DNA of 64,000 nt from Gemmatimonadota bacterium (lineage in GTDB: Bacteria > Gemmatimonadota > Gemmatimonadetes > Gemmatimonadales > GWC2-71-9). The stretch spans positions 30,076 through 94,075 of the forward strand of contig JADFNB010000008.1 in the NCBI GenBank assembly GCA_022563595.1. Reading direction: 5' to 3'. Within the stretch, counting starts at the first letter, position 1. Every line of letters starts with the position of its first letter. A model generated the notes under the pieces. That model was not told the DNA's origin. It searched no databases and worked only from the letters and a program-made list of their open reading frames with translations. Shown piece by piece: positions 1 through 10,039 of this stretch. The translations under genes were made by a program, and so were the position numbers.

Positions 1-3000
1 TCCCGGCGCAGGACGATAGCCGGGAGGTCGAGCGCGCCTACGCGTTGGTTGAACTCGGGCACCCGGTTATCCATCACGTCGGCCAACCTATCGAGCTGGA
101 TCTGGAGCTGGCCGGACAGTTCCTCGAAGACAGCGTACGCCTGTTCGGTAGGCGCGAAATCGCCGTTCTGCACGACGCCCGTCAGCGCCGCGAGCTTGTT
201 GTTCAACCGGATCGGGAAGTTGAGCGGGTCCTGGTTGCTACGATTCTTGGTCTGGTAGATCTCCCGCTCGATCTCGCCCAGTGCCTCCTTGATGGTCTTG
301 GCCAGTGCCTCGACCGAATCCGCCTCGGTGGCATCGACGGCGTCGCCCGCGGCATCGATCCGGTCCACCACGCCGTCGATCTGCTCGCGGACCTGTCGGA
401 TTCGTGTTACTGCGTCGTTGGCCTCGGTCACCCGGTCACGAATCCGGATCAGCAACTCGAATTGCTCGCGGAGATCGGCCGCGGTGGCGTTCACCCGCGG
501 GTCGGCACGGATCTCGAACTGTTGGGTCTGCGACCATGCGCCGACGGTAAGCCGGGCCTGGTAGCTTCCCGCCACCGCGCGCGGCCCGCGTGTCGTGCCC
601 CCCCACATGATCATCCCGTCGAATCGGCTGGCGTCCGCATACCGCAGGTCCCAGACGAACCTGTTCATCCCCGCCTCGAGCTCGAGCTGCCGGTTCCGTT
701 CCTCGGATTTGGTCGAGTATGTCTTGATCACGTCCCCGTCCGCCTCGAGGAACTCGAGCGTGATCTCGGCGTCCTCATCTGCCTCCCGCAGATGGAAGAA
801 CGTCATGACACCGCCCGGCGGGTTCTGGCCCACACCGCTCACGGCGAAGCGGAATCCGCCACCGCCCATCCGATAGGTTGGGCGCGGTACAAAGAGGTGC
901 GCTTCCGCCGACGCTATTTCCTCCGACAGCGCCCGCAGCGGCGTGATATCGTCGAGGATCCAGAACGAGCGCCCGTGTGTCGCCACGATCACGTCACTGT
1001 CCTTCAGGATCAGGCCGTGGATCGGCACGATCGGCAGGTTGAGCTGGAGCGACTGCCAGTGCTCGCCCGCGTCGAACGACACGTAGACGCCGAACTCCCC
1101 GGCTGCGTATAACAGCCCGGGCCTGCCGAGGTCCTCGCGGACGGAGCGGATGAAGTGGTTGTCCGGAATCCCGCGCACGATCTTCCGCCAGGAACGCCCG
1201 TAATCGGTCGTCATGTAGATATAGGGAGCGAAGTCGTCCTGCTTGTAGCGCGTGGCCGCGACATACGCCGTGCCGGGATTGTGCGGTGAAACGTCGATGA
1301 TGCTGATCAACGCCCACTCCGGCAGGCTGCGCGGTGTCACGTCGGTCCAACTCTCGCCACCGTCGCGCGTCACGTGGATCAGGCCGTCGTCCGAGCCCGC
1401 CCAGATTACTTCTGAGTCGTTGGGCGACGGTGCCAGCGTGAACACCGTCCCATAGTACTCGACACTCGTGTTGTCCTTCGTGATCGGTCCGCCCGACGGG
1501 CCCATCTTGGTGGTGTCATTGCGCGTGAGGTCAGGGCTGATGCGCTCCCAGCTCTGCCCCTCGTCGGTGGAACGATGGACGTGCTGCGACGTCACGTAGA
1601 GCACATTCGGATCGTGCGGTGGGATGATGATCGGGAACGTCCACTGGAACCGCTCCCGCAGCCGGGCGGCACCCCAGCCCATCGGGTTGTCCGGCCAGAC
1701 GGAGATCGAGCGCTCTTGTCCCGTGGCACGATCGTGCCGCTCGAGCTGTCCCCCATAACAGCCGGCGAAGAAGATGTCCGTGTCGTCGGGCCGCTGTGCC
1801 ACGTACCCGCTCTCGCATCCGCCGACGCCGAAATCGTAGGTCCGCGTCTGAATGCCGAAACCACTGGTGCGGCTCGGTACGCAAATGGTGCTGTTGTCCT
1901 GTTGGCCGCCGCACACCTTGTACGGGAAATCGGCGGTCGCGAACGCGTGATACATCTGGGCCGTCGGCTGGTTGTCCTGCCGGGTCCAGGTCGCGCCGCC
2001 GTTGAACGAGACGTTGGCACCGCCGTCGTTACCGTTGATCATGCGCGCCGGGTCGTTGGGCGCTATCCACAGGGCGTGGTTGTCACCGTGGGGAACGCGG
2101 ATCGAGTTGTAAGTCTTGCCGCCGTCCACGGACCGATAGAATGCGGTGTTCAGCACGTAGACGGTCTCGACGTCCTCGGGATCGGCGAAGATGTGCGTGT
2201 AGTACCACGCGCGCTGCCGCAGCCGGCGCTCGCTGTTCACCCGGGTCCAGGTCTCCCCACCGTCGTCCGACCGGAAGACACCGCCTTCATCGGCCTCGAC
2301 GATGGCCCACACGCGGTCGGGGTTCGCCGGCGAGACGGTCACGCCGATCTTCCCGATCGTGCCCTCCGGTAGCCCGTCGTTGCGCGTGATCTCGGTCCAG
2401 GTGTCGCCGCCGTCGGTGGACTTGAAGAGTCCGCTCCCCGGCCCACCGCTCTCCAGCGCCCACGGATAACGCCGCACCTGCCAGAGGGCGGCGTAGAGGA
2501 TGCGCGGATTGGTGGGATCCATCGCCAGATCGATCGCCCCGGCGTTCTCATCACGGTAGAGCACCCGCTCCCAGGTCCGGCCGCCGTCCTGCGAGCGGAA
2601 GACACCCCGCTGCTCGTTGGGACCGAAGATGTGGCCCAGCACCGCCACATACACCAGATCGTGGTCATTGGGATGGACCACGATGTGGCCCACCTGACCG
2701 GCATCTGCGAGCCCGATCGGCGTCCACGTCTTGCCGGCGTCGGTCGAGCGGTAGACGCCGTTGCCCGGCGAGACGTTGCCGCGCGGCGGCGACTCACCCG
2801 TCCCGACGTAGACGACGTTCGGGTCCGATGGTGCCACCGCGATCGCACCGATGGAGCCGGCCATGCGGGTGGAGTCGGTGGTCGGGAACCATGTCATCCC
2901 ACCGTCGTTGGTCTTCCACACGCCGCCGCCGGTGCCGCCGAAGTAGTAGATATAGGGCTGGTCGGCGTGTCCGGCTACCGCGGTCGAGCGCCCGCCGCGA

Positions 3001-3128
3001 TACGGGCCGATCATGCGCCACTCGAGCGCATTGTACAGGGTCGAGTCGTAGCCCTGCCCCTCCGCGGACCGGGGATGGAGAAGCGGAAACAGCGACACGA
3101 GAACAGAGATGAGCACCAGTCGGCGCAT
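1..3128 (-). CDS. Secreted VPS10/sortilin-type beta-propeller protein (C-terminus off the edge)
   Basis: The gene starts at an ATG at 3128 and reads without a stop through the left edge, giving about 1042 residues and no C-terminus. A signal peptide follows the start (MRRLVLISVLVSLFPLL). The body repeats the propeller blade signature with short Asp-box-like motifs such as TDAGKTW, QDGGRTW, TDGGDTW and SDDGGETW. The last 250 or so residues form a beta-rich module and a charged helical tail. Proteins of this family are secreted and usually named glycosyl hydrolase or sortilin-like, but a catalytic role is rarely shown. It is a paralogue of the protein at 4582 and is read in the opposite direction across an ornithine aminotransferase gene. 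A substrate-binding or peptide-binding role outside the cytoplasm is inference. Confidence 0.92.
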   Translation of the reverse strand, partial: MRRLVLISVLVSLFPLLHPRSAEGQGYDSTLYNALEWRMIGPYRGGRSTAVAGHADQPYIYYFGGTGGGVWKTNDGGMTWFPTTDSTRMAGSIGAIAVAPSDPNVVYVGTGESPPRGNVSPGNGVYRSTDAGKTWTPIGLADAGQVGHIVVHPNDHDLVYVAVLGHIFGPNEQRGVFRSQDGGRTWERVLYRDENAGAIDLAMDPTNPRILYAALWQVRRYPWALESGGPGSGLFKSTDGGDTWTEITRNDGLPEGTIGKIGVTVSPANPDRVWAIVEADEGGVFRSDDGGETWTRVNSERRLRQRAWYYTHIFADPEDVETVYVLNTAFYRSVDGGKTYNSIRVPHGDNHALWIAPNDPARMINGNDGGANVSFNGGATWTRQDNQPTAQMYHAFATADFPYKVCGGQQDNSTICVPSRTSGFGIQTRTYDFGVGGCESGYVAQRPDDTDIFFAGCYGGQLERHDRATGQERSISVWPDNPMGWGAARLRERFQWTFPIIIPPHDPNVLYVTSQHVHRSTDEGQSWERISPDLTRNDTTKMGPSGGPITKDNTSVEYYGTVFTLAPSPNDSEVIWAGSDDGLIHVTRDGGESWTDVTPRSLPEWALISIIDVSPHNPGTAYVAATRYKQDDFAPYIYMTTDYGRSWRKIVRGIPDNHFIRSVREDLGRPGLLYAAGEFGVYVSFDAGEHWQSLQLNLPIVPIHGLILKDSDVIVATHGRSFWILDDITPLRALSEEIASAEAHLFVPRPTYRMGGGGFRFAVSGVGQNPPGGVMTFFHLREADEDAEITLEFLEADGDVIKTYSTKSEERNRQLELEAGMNRFVWDLRYADASRFDGMIMWGGTTRGPRAVAGSYQARLTVGAWSQTQQFEIRADPRVNATAADLREQFELLIRIRDRVTEANDAVTRIRQVREQIDGVVDRIDAAGDAVDATEADSVEALAKTIKEALGEIEREIYQTKNRSNQDPLNFPIRLNNKLAALTGVVQNGDFAPTEQAYAVFEELSGQLQIQLDRLADVMDNRVPEFNQRVGALDLPAIVLRR

Positions 3129-3225
3129 TCGTTACCTCTCCTTAGTCAAGCAGCTGAGGTTGGGACGGCGAAGACTATCTCCGCGATCGCGACGGCGCCA
3201 GGGCAAGCGATACAGAGGTGACCCT

Positions 3226-4434
3226 CTATTTCAGCACCTCCCGCACCTCCCCCAGCGCCCACTCCAACGCCTCCTTCGCAACCGTCAGGGGCGGCGCAAA
3301 CCGGATCACCTGTTCGTGGGTCTCCTTGCACAGGATGCCGCGGTGGGCGAGTGCCTCGCAGAACGGCCGTGCCGTGCCGCTCGACTGCTTGATCACCACG
3401 CCGATCATCAGGCCCTGGCCGCGTACCTCTTCCACGTGCGGGGACCCAAGGGCGCGCAACTCGTCCATGAACCAGCTGCCGAGTTCCTGCGCACGCTTCT
3501 CAAGCCGCTCGTCCACGAGCACCTTGAGGGCGGCGCGCCCCACCGCGGCGCCCAAGGGGTTGCCCCCGAACGTCGATCCGTGATCACCGGGCGCGAACAT
3601 GTCCATGACCGGCGCGTCCGCGAGCATCACGGAGACGGGATACACCCCTCCGCCGAGCGCCTTGCCCAGCACGAGCACATCGGGATGTACGCCCTCCCAC
3701 TCACAGGCGAACATCTTCCCCGTCCGCCCCAAGCCCGTCTGTATCTCATCGGCGACGAGCAGCACATTGTGCTCGCGGCATAGCTCGGCGGCCCCGGCCA
3801 GGTAGCCTTTGGGCGCGACGATGACACCGCCCTCGCCCTGGAGCGGCTCCACCATGAAGGCGGCTGTGTTGGGCGTGATCGCGCCGGCCAAGGCGTCGAT
3901 GTCCCCGAACGGAACCACCACGAAGCCGGGCGTCAGCGGTCCGAAGTCCTCCCGATAGGACTCCTCGGTCGAGAAGGAGACAATAGTCGTCGTGCGGCCG
4001 TGAAAGTTGTTGGCGCACACGATGATCTCCGCCCGGTCCGCAGGGATGCCCTTCACCCGGTAGCCCCAACGGCGCACGGCCTTTATGGCGGTCTCAACCG
4101 CCTCGGCACCCGTGTTCATCGGCAGGGCGCGCTCGTAGCCGGCCAACTCGCACACCTCGCGCAGGAACGGTCCCATCTGATCGTTGTGAAACGCCCGGGA
4201 GGTGAGTGTCAGGCGGTCGAGCTGCTTGCGCGCCGCCGCGATGATTGCGGGGTGGCGGTGCCCCTGGTTGAGGGCAGAATAGGCGGCGAGACAGTCGAGG
4301 TAGCGCTTGCCGTCGACGTCCCAGACCCACTCCCCTTCCCCCCGCTCGAGCACAATCGGCAGGGGCAGATAGTTCCGCGCGCTGTACTGGTCGACCTCGC
4401 TCAACAAATCGACCGTCGTGGTTGGTGTGGTCAT
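3226..4434 (-). CDS. rocD: Ornithine--oxo-acid (delta) aminotransferase
   Basis: A class-III PLP aminotransferase of 402 residues, the usual length for ornithine aminotransferase. It should convert ornithine and 2-oxoglutarate to glutamate-5-semialdehyde and glutamate in the cytoplasm. Visible motifs are MNTGAEAVETAIK, the DEIQTGLGRTG block near residue 230, and LGKALGGG, whose Lys (about 258) is the PLP-binding residue. STFGGNPLG follows. The ATG at 4434 is preferred over the TTG one codon upstream because GGAG lies five bases before it. It is divergent from the secreted protein at 4582, with no arginine-catabolism partner beside it. Substrate assignment rests on similarity to RocD; a related acetylornithine or GABA aminotransferase is less likely. 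Confidence 0.88.
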   Translation of the reverse strand: MTTPTTTVDLLSEVDQYSARNYLPLPIVLERGEGEWVWDVDGKRYLDCLAAYSALNQGHRHPAIIAAARKQLDRLTLTSRAFHNDQMGPFLREVCELAGYERALPMNTGAEAVETAIKAVRRWGYRVKGIPADRAEIIVCANNFHGRTTTIVSFSTEESYREDFGPLTPGFVVVPFGDIDALAGAITPNTAAFMVEPLQGEGGVIVAPKGYLAGAAELCREHNVLLVADEIQTGLGRTGKMFACEWEGVHPDVLVLGKALGGGVYPVSVMLADAPVMDMFAPGDHGSTFGGNPLGAAVGRAALKVLVDERLEKRAQELGSWFMDELRALGSPHVEEVRGQGLMIGVVIKQSSGTARPFCEALAHRGILCKETHEQVIRFAPPLTVAKEALEWALGEVREVLK

Positions 4435-4581
4435 CAACGCTCCACCTACGTCACAGGTTAGAGAATCGGTGTAATAAATGATTATACATACGGCTGCATG
4501 TTTTTCCAGTCCGCGGCGGGCTGCGCTCCGCTACATCCCGGCTATCTTTGTAGCTCAAGAACCCGCTGGGAGCAATCTATC
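4435..4581. promoter_or_regulatory. Divergent intergenic region, AT-rich core
   Basis: This 147-base gap separates the divergent rocD and VPS10-type genes and must hold both promoters. Bases 4468-4492 are conspicuously AT-rich for this genome and include TATACAT, which resembles a -10 box on the plus strand. No clear -35 element or operator palindrome is visible, so the promoter call is tentative. Confidence 0.3.
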
Positions 4582-7500
4582 ATGCGCAGTCGCTCATCCG
4601 CACCCTACGTCAGCCACATTCTCGCAGCGTTTCTCTTGCTCGTCTCGAGCGCCACAGTCGCCGTAGGACAGGTCGATTCCGCCTTCCTGGCCGGCATGCA
4701 GGCCCGCAGCGTCGGTCCAGCCGGCATGAGCGGACGCATCAGCGCGATCGATGCCGTTGCGAGCAACCCCAACGTCATCTATGTCGGTGCTGCCACGGGC
4801 GGGCTGTGGAAGAGCACCAACGGCGGGGTGCGCTGGCGCCCGGTGCTGGATGATTATCCCGCTCCGTCGATCGGCGCGGTGGCGATCTTCCAGGCCAGCC
4901 CCGACATAGTGTGGGTCGGCACGGGTGAGAAGGGACGTCGCAACAGCTCGGGCGTCGGCACCGGAGTCTACCGGACGTTGGACGGCGGCGAGACCTGGTC
5001 GCACGTCGGGCTCGAGGAAACGGGTGCCATCTCCGAGATCATCCTCCACCCCAGCGACCCGAACGTCGCGTACGTGGCGGCGCTGGGAAACACCTGGGGC
5101 GAGAACCCGCAGCGCGGCGTCTTCAGGACGAGCGACGGCGGCAAGACCTGGACGAACGTGCTCTACGTCGACGAACGGACGGGCGCGGCCGACCTGGTGA
5201 TGGACCCCACGAACCCCAACAAGCTCTTCGCCGCCATGTGGGAGCACCGGCGCTGGCCGTGGTTCTTCCGGTCCGGCGGCCCCGGGAGCGGCCTCTATCT
5301 CACCTGGGACGGCGGCGACAGCTGGCAGCGGCTTGGGGAAGACGAGGGGCTCCCGACCGGCGAGCTGGGACGCATCGGTCTGGCCATCGCGCACAATCGT
5401 CCCGAGATCGTCTACGCATTGGTCGAGGCAAAACGCTCCGTGCTGCTGCGCTCGGACGACGGCGGCCGTTCGTGGACCACTGTAAACCGTGAGCGCGGCA
5501 TTGCGTCGCGTCCGTTCTACTACGCTCAGATAGCGGTGGACCCCGAGAACGAGAACCGCGTCTACAACCTCCACGGCCGTGTCACCTTCAGCGAGGACGG
5601 TGGCAAGTCGTTCGAACGGCTCGTTCCCTTCCGCGTGCACCCGGACCACCACGCCTTCTGGATCAATCCGCAGGACGGGAACACGATCTACGATGGCAAC
5701 GACGGCGGTGTGTACATATCGCGCGATCGCGGTCGAACCTGGCGGTTCATGGAGAATCTCCCACTCGCGCAGTTCTACCACATCGACGTCGACATGGAGA
5801 CGCCGTTCAACATCCTGGGAGGGCTTCAGGACAACGGCTCCTGGCGCGGTCCCAGCGCCGTTTGGGAAAACGCCGGAATCCGCAACTACCACTGGCAGGA
5901 GGTCGGGTTCGGCGACGGCTTTGCGACCTTGGCCGATCCCACCGATGACCGGATCGGCTACGCGATGTCGCAGGGTGGCAACCTGATGCGGTGGAATCGG
6001 GAGACCGGCGAGCGCAAGTCCATTAGGCCCGCCCACCCCGACGGGATCTTCCTGCGGTTCAACTGGAACGCCGCGATCGCGATCGACCCGTTCGACCATG
6101 CCATCTATTACGGCAGCCAGTTCGTGCACCGGAGCACGAACCGGGGCGAGGGCTGGACGATAATCAGCCCCGATCTGACGACCAACGATCCCGAGAAGCA
6201 AGACCAGCGGGAGAGCGGCGGGCTCACCTACGACGTTACGAACGCCGAGAACCACACGACGATCATCACCATCGCGCCGAGTCCGATCGAGCGCGGCGTC
6301 ATCTGGGTGGGTACCGACGATGGCAACGTGCAGGTCACGCGTGACGGCGGGCAGACCTGGACCAACGTGGCCGACCGTATCCGCGGGGTCCCGCGCGCCA
6401 CGTGGGTGCCGCATATCGAGCCGTCGAAGTTCGACAGCGGAACCGCGTTCGTCATATTCGATGACCACAGGCGCGCGAACAACGCGCCCTACGCGTTCAA
6501 GACAACCAATTACGGGCGATCGTGGCAGAGCCTGGTTACGCCGCAGATCGAGGGGTTCGTCCACGTGATCGAGCAGGATCCCGTGGAACCCGATCTCCTG
6601 TACCTCGGCACGGAGTTCGGCATGTACGTCTCTCTCGACGGCGGGGACTCGTGGCGGCTGTGGCGTGCCGGTCTGCCGCGCGTGCCGGTGCGCGCGCTGG
6701 TCGTACACCCGCGCGACCACGACCTCGTGATCGGAACGCACGGGCGGGCGGCATACGTACTGGACGACGTGCGGCCGCTGCGCGTGCTGGCGCGTGACCC
6801 GTCCGTGGCCGAGCGCTCCCTTCATCTGTTTGAAATCCCGGCCGCCATCCAGTACCGGGTCAAGCAGGTCGACGGTTACCGGTTCGTGGGCGACGCCATG
6901 TTCAACGGCGAGAACCGGCGCTATGGCGCCCTGCTTACGTACATCGTGGACACGGACGGTGAGGACGACAGTGCGCGAGTGACGATCCAGGTGCTCGACG
7001 ACACCGGTGGGACGATTCGGACGTTCCGCGGGCCGGCTCAGCCGGGGGTCAATCGGACCGCCTGGAACCTGCGGCGGGAGGGGGTGAGCGGACCGCGCGG
7101 TGAGAGCAGCCCACCACGCGGCTTCGGCGCGCCGTCCGGCCCGGACGTGCTGCCGGGCAGCTACACCATCCGTATCATCCACGACGCCGACACGGTTGCT
7201 CAGTCGGTGGAAGTATTAGCCGACCCGCGCTACACCCTGTCGATGACCGAGCGGCGCGCCAAACTGGATGCCTTGACGCGCGTCAACGACCGGCGGCGTG
7301 TCGCCGCCGAGGCGGTGAATCGGATACGGGATACGCGGCGTGGTGTGGAGCGGGTATTGGCCGCAGTGCGCGGCGAGCAGGACAGCACGCATGCCCCTAT
7401 CAGGCACGCCGGCAAGCGGCTCAACGATTCGCTCGACACGCTCGAGGAAGTATTCTGGGGACCGCAGGACCGACAGGGGATCTATCGTCCGCCCGAAGTA

Positions 7501-7740
7501 GTGTGGCGTATGCTCGGCTCCGTCTCCAGATCGATGGGCTCCTCATGGGACGCGCCCACCGAGGCCCAGATGCTCTATTTCCGGCAGGCGGAGCAACGTC
7601 TCGAGGAGGCACTGAGCACAATGCGACGCATCTTCGAGGAACAGGTCACCGCGTTCCGGCGCCAGGTGGCAGAGGCCGAACTCGAAATTCTCCCGGAGAT
7701 CGAGCCGGTGGAACTGAGTTGGAAGCCGGAGGGGAACTAG
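4582..7740 (+). CDS. Secreted VPS10/sortilin-type beta-propeller protein
   Basis: The start at 4582 gives 1052 residues and places a clean signal peptide at the N-terminus (hydrophobic ILAAFLLLVSSATVAVG, cut near AVGQ). An upstream in-frame ATG at 4498 would add 28 residues with no signal character. Propeller blades recur with TNGGVRW, LDGGETW, SDGGKTW, WDGGDSW, DDGGRSW and RDGGQTW. A beta-sandwich module follows around residues 770-890 and a helical tail ends the protein. It shares the architecture of the truncated gene at 1-3128. Members of this family are common in Gemmatimonadota and Bacteroidetes-like genomes and are thought to act outside the cell; the ligand is not known. Confidence 0.92.
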   Translation: MRSRSSAPYVSHILAAFLLLVSSATVAVGQVDSAFLAGMQARSVGPAGMSGRISAIDAVASNPNVIYVGAATGGLWKSTNGGVRWRPVLDDYPAPSIGAVAIFQASPDIVWVGTGEKGRRNSSGVGTGVYRTLDGGETWSHVGLEETGAISEIILHPSDPNVAYVAALGNTWGENPQRGVFRTSDGGKTWTNVLYVDERTGAADLVMDPTNPNKLFAAMWEHRRWPWFFRSGGPGSGLYLTWDGGDSWQRLGEDEGLPTGELGRIGLAIAHNRPEIVYALVEAKRSVLLRSDDGGRSWTTVNRERGIASRPFYYAQIAVDPENENRVYNLHGRVTFSEDGGKSFERLVPFRVHPDHHAFWINPQDGNTIYDGNDGGVYISRDRGRTWRFMENLPLAQFYHIDVDMETPFNILGGLQDNGSWRGPSAVWENAGIRNYHWQEVGFGDGFATLADPTDDRIGYAMSQGGNLMRWNRETGERKSIRPAHPDGIFLRFNWNAAIAIDPFDHAIYYGSQFVHRSTNRGEGWTIISPDLTTNDPEKQDQRESGGLTYDVTNAENHTTIITIAPSPIERGVIWVGTDDGNVQVTRDGGQTWTNVADRIRGVPRATWVPHIEPSKFDSGTAFVIFDDHRRANNAPYAFKTTNYGRSWQSLVTPQIEGFVHVIEQDPVEPDLLYLGTEFGMYVSLDGGDSWRLWRAGLPRVPVRALVVHPRDHDLVIGTHGRAAYVLDDVRPLRVLARDPSVAERSLHLFEIPAAIQYRVKQVDGYRFVGDAMFNGENRRYGALLTYIVDTDGEDDSARVTIQVLDDTGGTIRTFRGPAQPGVNRTAWNLRREGVSGPRGESSPPRGFGAPSGPDVLPGSYTIRIIHDADTVAQSVEVLADPRYTLSMTERRAKLDALTRVNDRRRVAAEAVNRIRDTRRGVERVLAAVRGEQDSTHAPIRHAGKRLNDSLDTLEEVFWGPQDRQGIYRPPEVVWRMLGSVSRSMGSSWDAPTEAQMLYFRQAEQRLEEALSTMRRIFEEQVTAFRRQVAEAELEILPEIEPVELSWKPEGN

Positions 7741-7790
7741 GCGATACGGATGGAAAGGTGGGAAGATGGTAGTCGTTCCATCTCTCCACG

Positions 7791-8759
7791 CTACCAACAC
7801 TCTCCATCCCCCTTACGGAATAGCATCAGCGCGAACCAGCGGCGGTCGTCGGTCAGCGTGCGGATCAGCTCGAGTCCGAAGCAGGCCAAATACGCCTCGA
7901 GTTCGTCTATGGTGAACTTCCGGCTGATTTCGGTCATGATCCGTTCGCCCGCCTCGATCCGGAAGGTGCGGCCGAGCGGGGCAACGTGGAGATCCTGGGC
8001 CGTCTCGAAACGGGCCCCGATTTCGATGCGCCGCCATTCGGCGTTCCACCGTGCGACGTGCTCGATCCGGTCGATGTCGAGGGCTGCACCGAGTTCCCGG
8101 TTCATGCGGACGAAGAGGTTCTTCGTGAAGCGCGCCGTGACGCCCGCCGCGTCATTGTACGCCGCCTCCAGCAAGTCGACATCTTTCATGAGATCTACAC
8201 CGAGGAGCACGAAGCTCCCCAACGGCATCGCTGCGCATACCCTGCGCCAGAACGCCACGGACTCCGAGTGATCCATGTTGCCGATGGTGCTGCCCAGGAA
8301 GAGCAGCATCGTCGGCGCGAACTCCGCCAGCAGCGGGAATGCCTGCTCGTACTCACCGTGCACGCCCGCCACATTCACCGACGGGAAGGTTTCCTCGATA
8401 CGATCTGCGGCGACGCGCAAGATCGATGCGCTGACGTCGACCGGTACGTAGCGCACCGGACGTCCCGCCTCGGCGTAGGCGGCGAGTAGGTGATCCGTTT
8501 TCACGGCGCTGCCGGAACCGAGCTCGATCATGGTCACCGGACCGGTGATCTCTCGGATGGTCGCGGCGGAACGCGAGAGAATCGCCGCCTCGGTGCGCGT
8601 GAGGTAATACTCAGGAAGGTCGCAGATCTGCTCGAAGAGCTCGCTTCCCTTGGCATCGTAGAGAAACCGTGCCGGGAGCCAGCGTGGCGTGTCACTGAGG
8701 CCCAGCGCGACCGCATTGGCGAAATCGCGAATGGACGCGTTCGTGGTGGTCGGCGCCAT
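7791..8759 (-). CDS. egtD: L-histidine N-alpha-methyltransferase (EgtD-like)
   Basis: A SAM-dependent methyltransferase of 322 residues, the length of EgtD, which trimethylates histidine to hercynine in ergothioneine synthesis. The SAM site is visible as ELGSGSAVKT, followed by VPVDVSASIL and the FLGSTIGN block. The C-terminal ERIMTEISRKF segment matches the histidine-binding Glu and Ser region of the family (GE.I.TE.S.K), and YNDAAG with MNREL lies where the other binding residues sit. The ATG at 8759 is the only convincing start. No egtB (sulfoxide synthase) or egtC gene is in the window, so the rest of the pathway would have to be elsewhere. Other members of this domain family modify other substrates, so histidine is probable rather than proven. 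Confidence 0.85.
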   Translation of the reverse strand: MAPTTTNASIRDFANAVALGLSDTPRWLPARFLYDAKGSELFEQICDLPEYYLTRTEAAILSRSAATIREITGPVTMIELGSGSAVKTDHLLAAYAEAGRPVRYVPVDVSASILRVAADRIEETFPSVNVAGVHGEYEQAFPLLAEFAPTMLLFLGSTIGNMDHSESVAFWRRVCAAMPLGSFVLLGVDLMKDVDLLEAAYNDAAGVTARFTKNLFVRMNRELGAALDIDRIEHVARWNAEWRRIEIGARFETAQDLHVAPLGRTFRIEAGERIMTEISRKFTIDELEAYLACFGLELIRTLTDDRRWFALMLFRKGDGECW

Positions 8760-8854
8760 GCAAAAAGCTATCCGCAGCCCAAACGTGCGGCAAGCACAAG
8801 GGTTCGTACTCCGGACTGCTCGAAGGTCGTCCGAGCGGGCGCCGGTGGTTCGGT

Positions 8855-9955
8855 CTAGCGTACGATTCGAGTATCCGGCACGAATACCGCCCAGGCGAAC
8901 CAGAAATGGTTGCCGTGCTGCACCACGTCGAGCTGCGTGCCGGCGAGCGGGCCGGCTACGGCGCGACCCAGTATGTCCCAGGTGCTCCCCGTCTCGGAGT
9001 CGCGGAACCTGCCGTCCCCGGCGGGCTGGAAGCTGAGACGGCGGCCGTTCACGTCGCGCCGAAATACGCCGGACGATCCGACGTCGCGGCCCTCGGCGAT
9101 GCGGCGATCGTCGAGGGCGCTCGCCGTCCCCGGCGCCCAGAACACCACTATCGCCACACCCCCGACCTCGTCCTGTACCACACGCTTCTCTGCGAGCAGC
9201 GAGAACGGGAAGGCGACCGTCTCGCCGCCGAGTTCAACCGCTGCGACGCGCTCCTTGGCCGGCAACCGCTCGTCCGTGCGTCCTGAGAAGAAGCCGCGAA
9301 TGGGGCTGGACTGTGGCCGATCGTACCACACGTACGGGTTGTTGCCGTACGGTTTGGAGTGGCCGGTCTCGCGCGATAGGACCCGGCCGTCGGGATACGT
9401 CTCCTTGAAGGTCTTCCAGCTGATCAGCGGGGCGCTGATGAAGGTGAGTCGATGCCCCGCGAACTCTCCGACGATGCCCCGACCCGTGGCCTGCTGCCAC
9501 CAGCTCTCCGTCTGGCGGTCGTACATGACCAGATCGGAGTGCCGCAGACGTCCCGTCGTACCGAAATCGAGTACACGTCCTGCGTGGCGACGGTCGAAGG
9601 CGAGCGCCGTGTTACAGAGAGGGCAGAACGTGACGGTGACCGGTACCCCGCCCAGCTCGTCGTTCACGATCTCGTGCCAGATCAGTATCTGGATGGGGTA
9701 CGCCTTCGCCTCGCCGTTCAGGACGACCAAAACCACGGGCTCCCGATCCGCCAACCATCGGTCGGCTTGCCGTACGTTGACGAACCGCGGGCGATCGACG
9801 GCCGGGATGCCGTCTTTCGGGGGGCCGCCCGACACGATCTCGTCGAGCGGAACGGTGTGACGGGAAAAATCCGTCTTCCATTCCCGGCCGAACTGCGCCG
9901 CGACGGGGACGGGAACGAGAACGAGCGCGAGCAGTGTGAGGGCGGTATGTGTCAT
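8855..9955 (-). CDS. DUF3179 domain protein, exported
   Basis: A 366-residue protein of the DUF3179 family, whose function is unknown. The ATG at 9955 is chosen because it begins a signal peptide (MTHTALTLLALVLVPVPVAAQ); an upstream in-frame start at 10018 would add 21 polar residues. The family hallmark is clear: AYPIQILIWHEIVNDELGG followed by VTVTFCPLCNTALAFDR with its CPLCN cysteines, then a second half-repeat (VAFPFSLLAEKRVVQDEVGG) without cysteines. The conserved CxxC suggests metal binding or a redox role, but this is not established. It is followed on the same strand by nothing functionally linked. Confidence 0.85.
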   Translation of the reverse strand: MTHTALTLLALVLVPVPVAAQFGREWKTDFSRHTVPLDEIVSGGPPKDGIPAVDRPRFVNVRQADRWLADREPVVLVVLNGEAKAYPIQILIWHEIVNDELGGVPVTVTFCPLCNTALAFDRRHAGRVLDFGTTGRLRHSDLVMYDRQTESWWQQATGRGIVGEFAGHRLTFISAPLISWKTFKETYPDGRVLSRETGHSKPYGNNPYVWYDRPQSSPIRGFFSGRTDERLPAKERVAAVELGGETVAFPFSLLAEKRVVQDEVGGVAIVVFWAPGTASALDDRRIAEGRDVGSSGVFRRDVNGRRLSFQPAGDGRFRDSETGSTWDILGRAVAGPLAGTQLDVVQHGNHFWFAWAVFVPDTRIVR

Positions 9956-10039
9956 ACCCGATAAACGGCACCGCTCCTCCACCGGTTCCCGTCTGGATTC
10001 GCGGCATGGAGCCGCCACTCTCAGCTGCCGATCACCGCG

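Noticed and set aside
4594..7182. Very long open frame on the minus strand opposite the VPS10-type gene
   Set aside because: It is an antisense shadow of the 4582-7740 gene in GC-rich DNA; it has no family similarity and no signal or domain pattern, whereas the plus strand has both.
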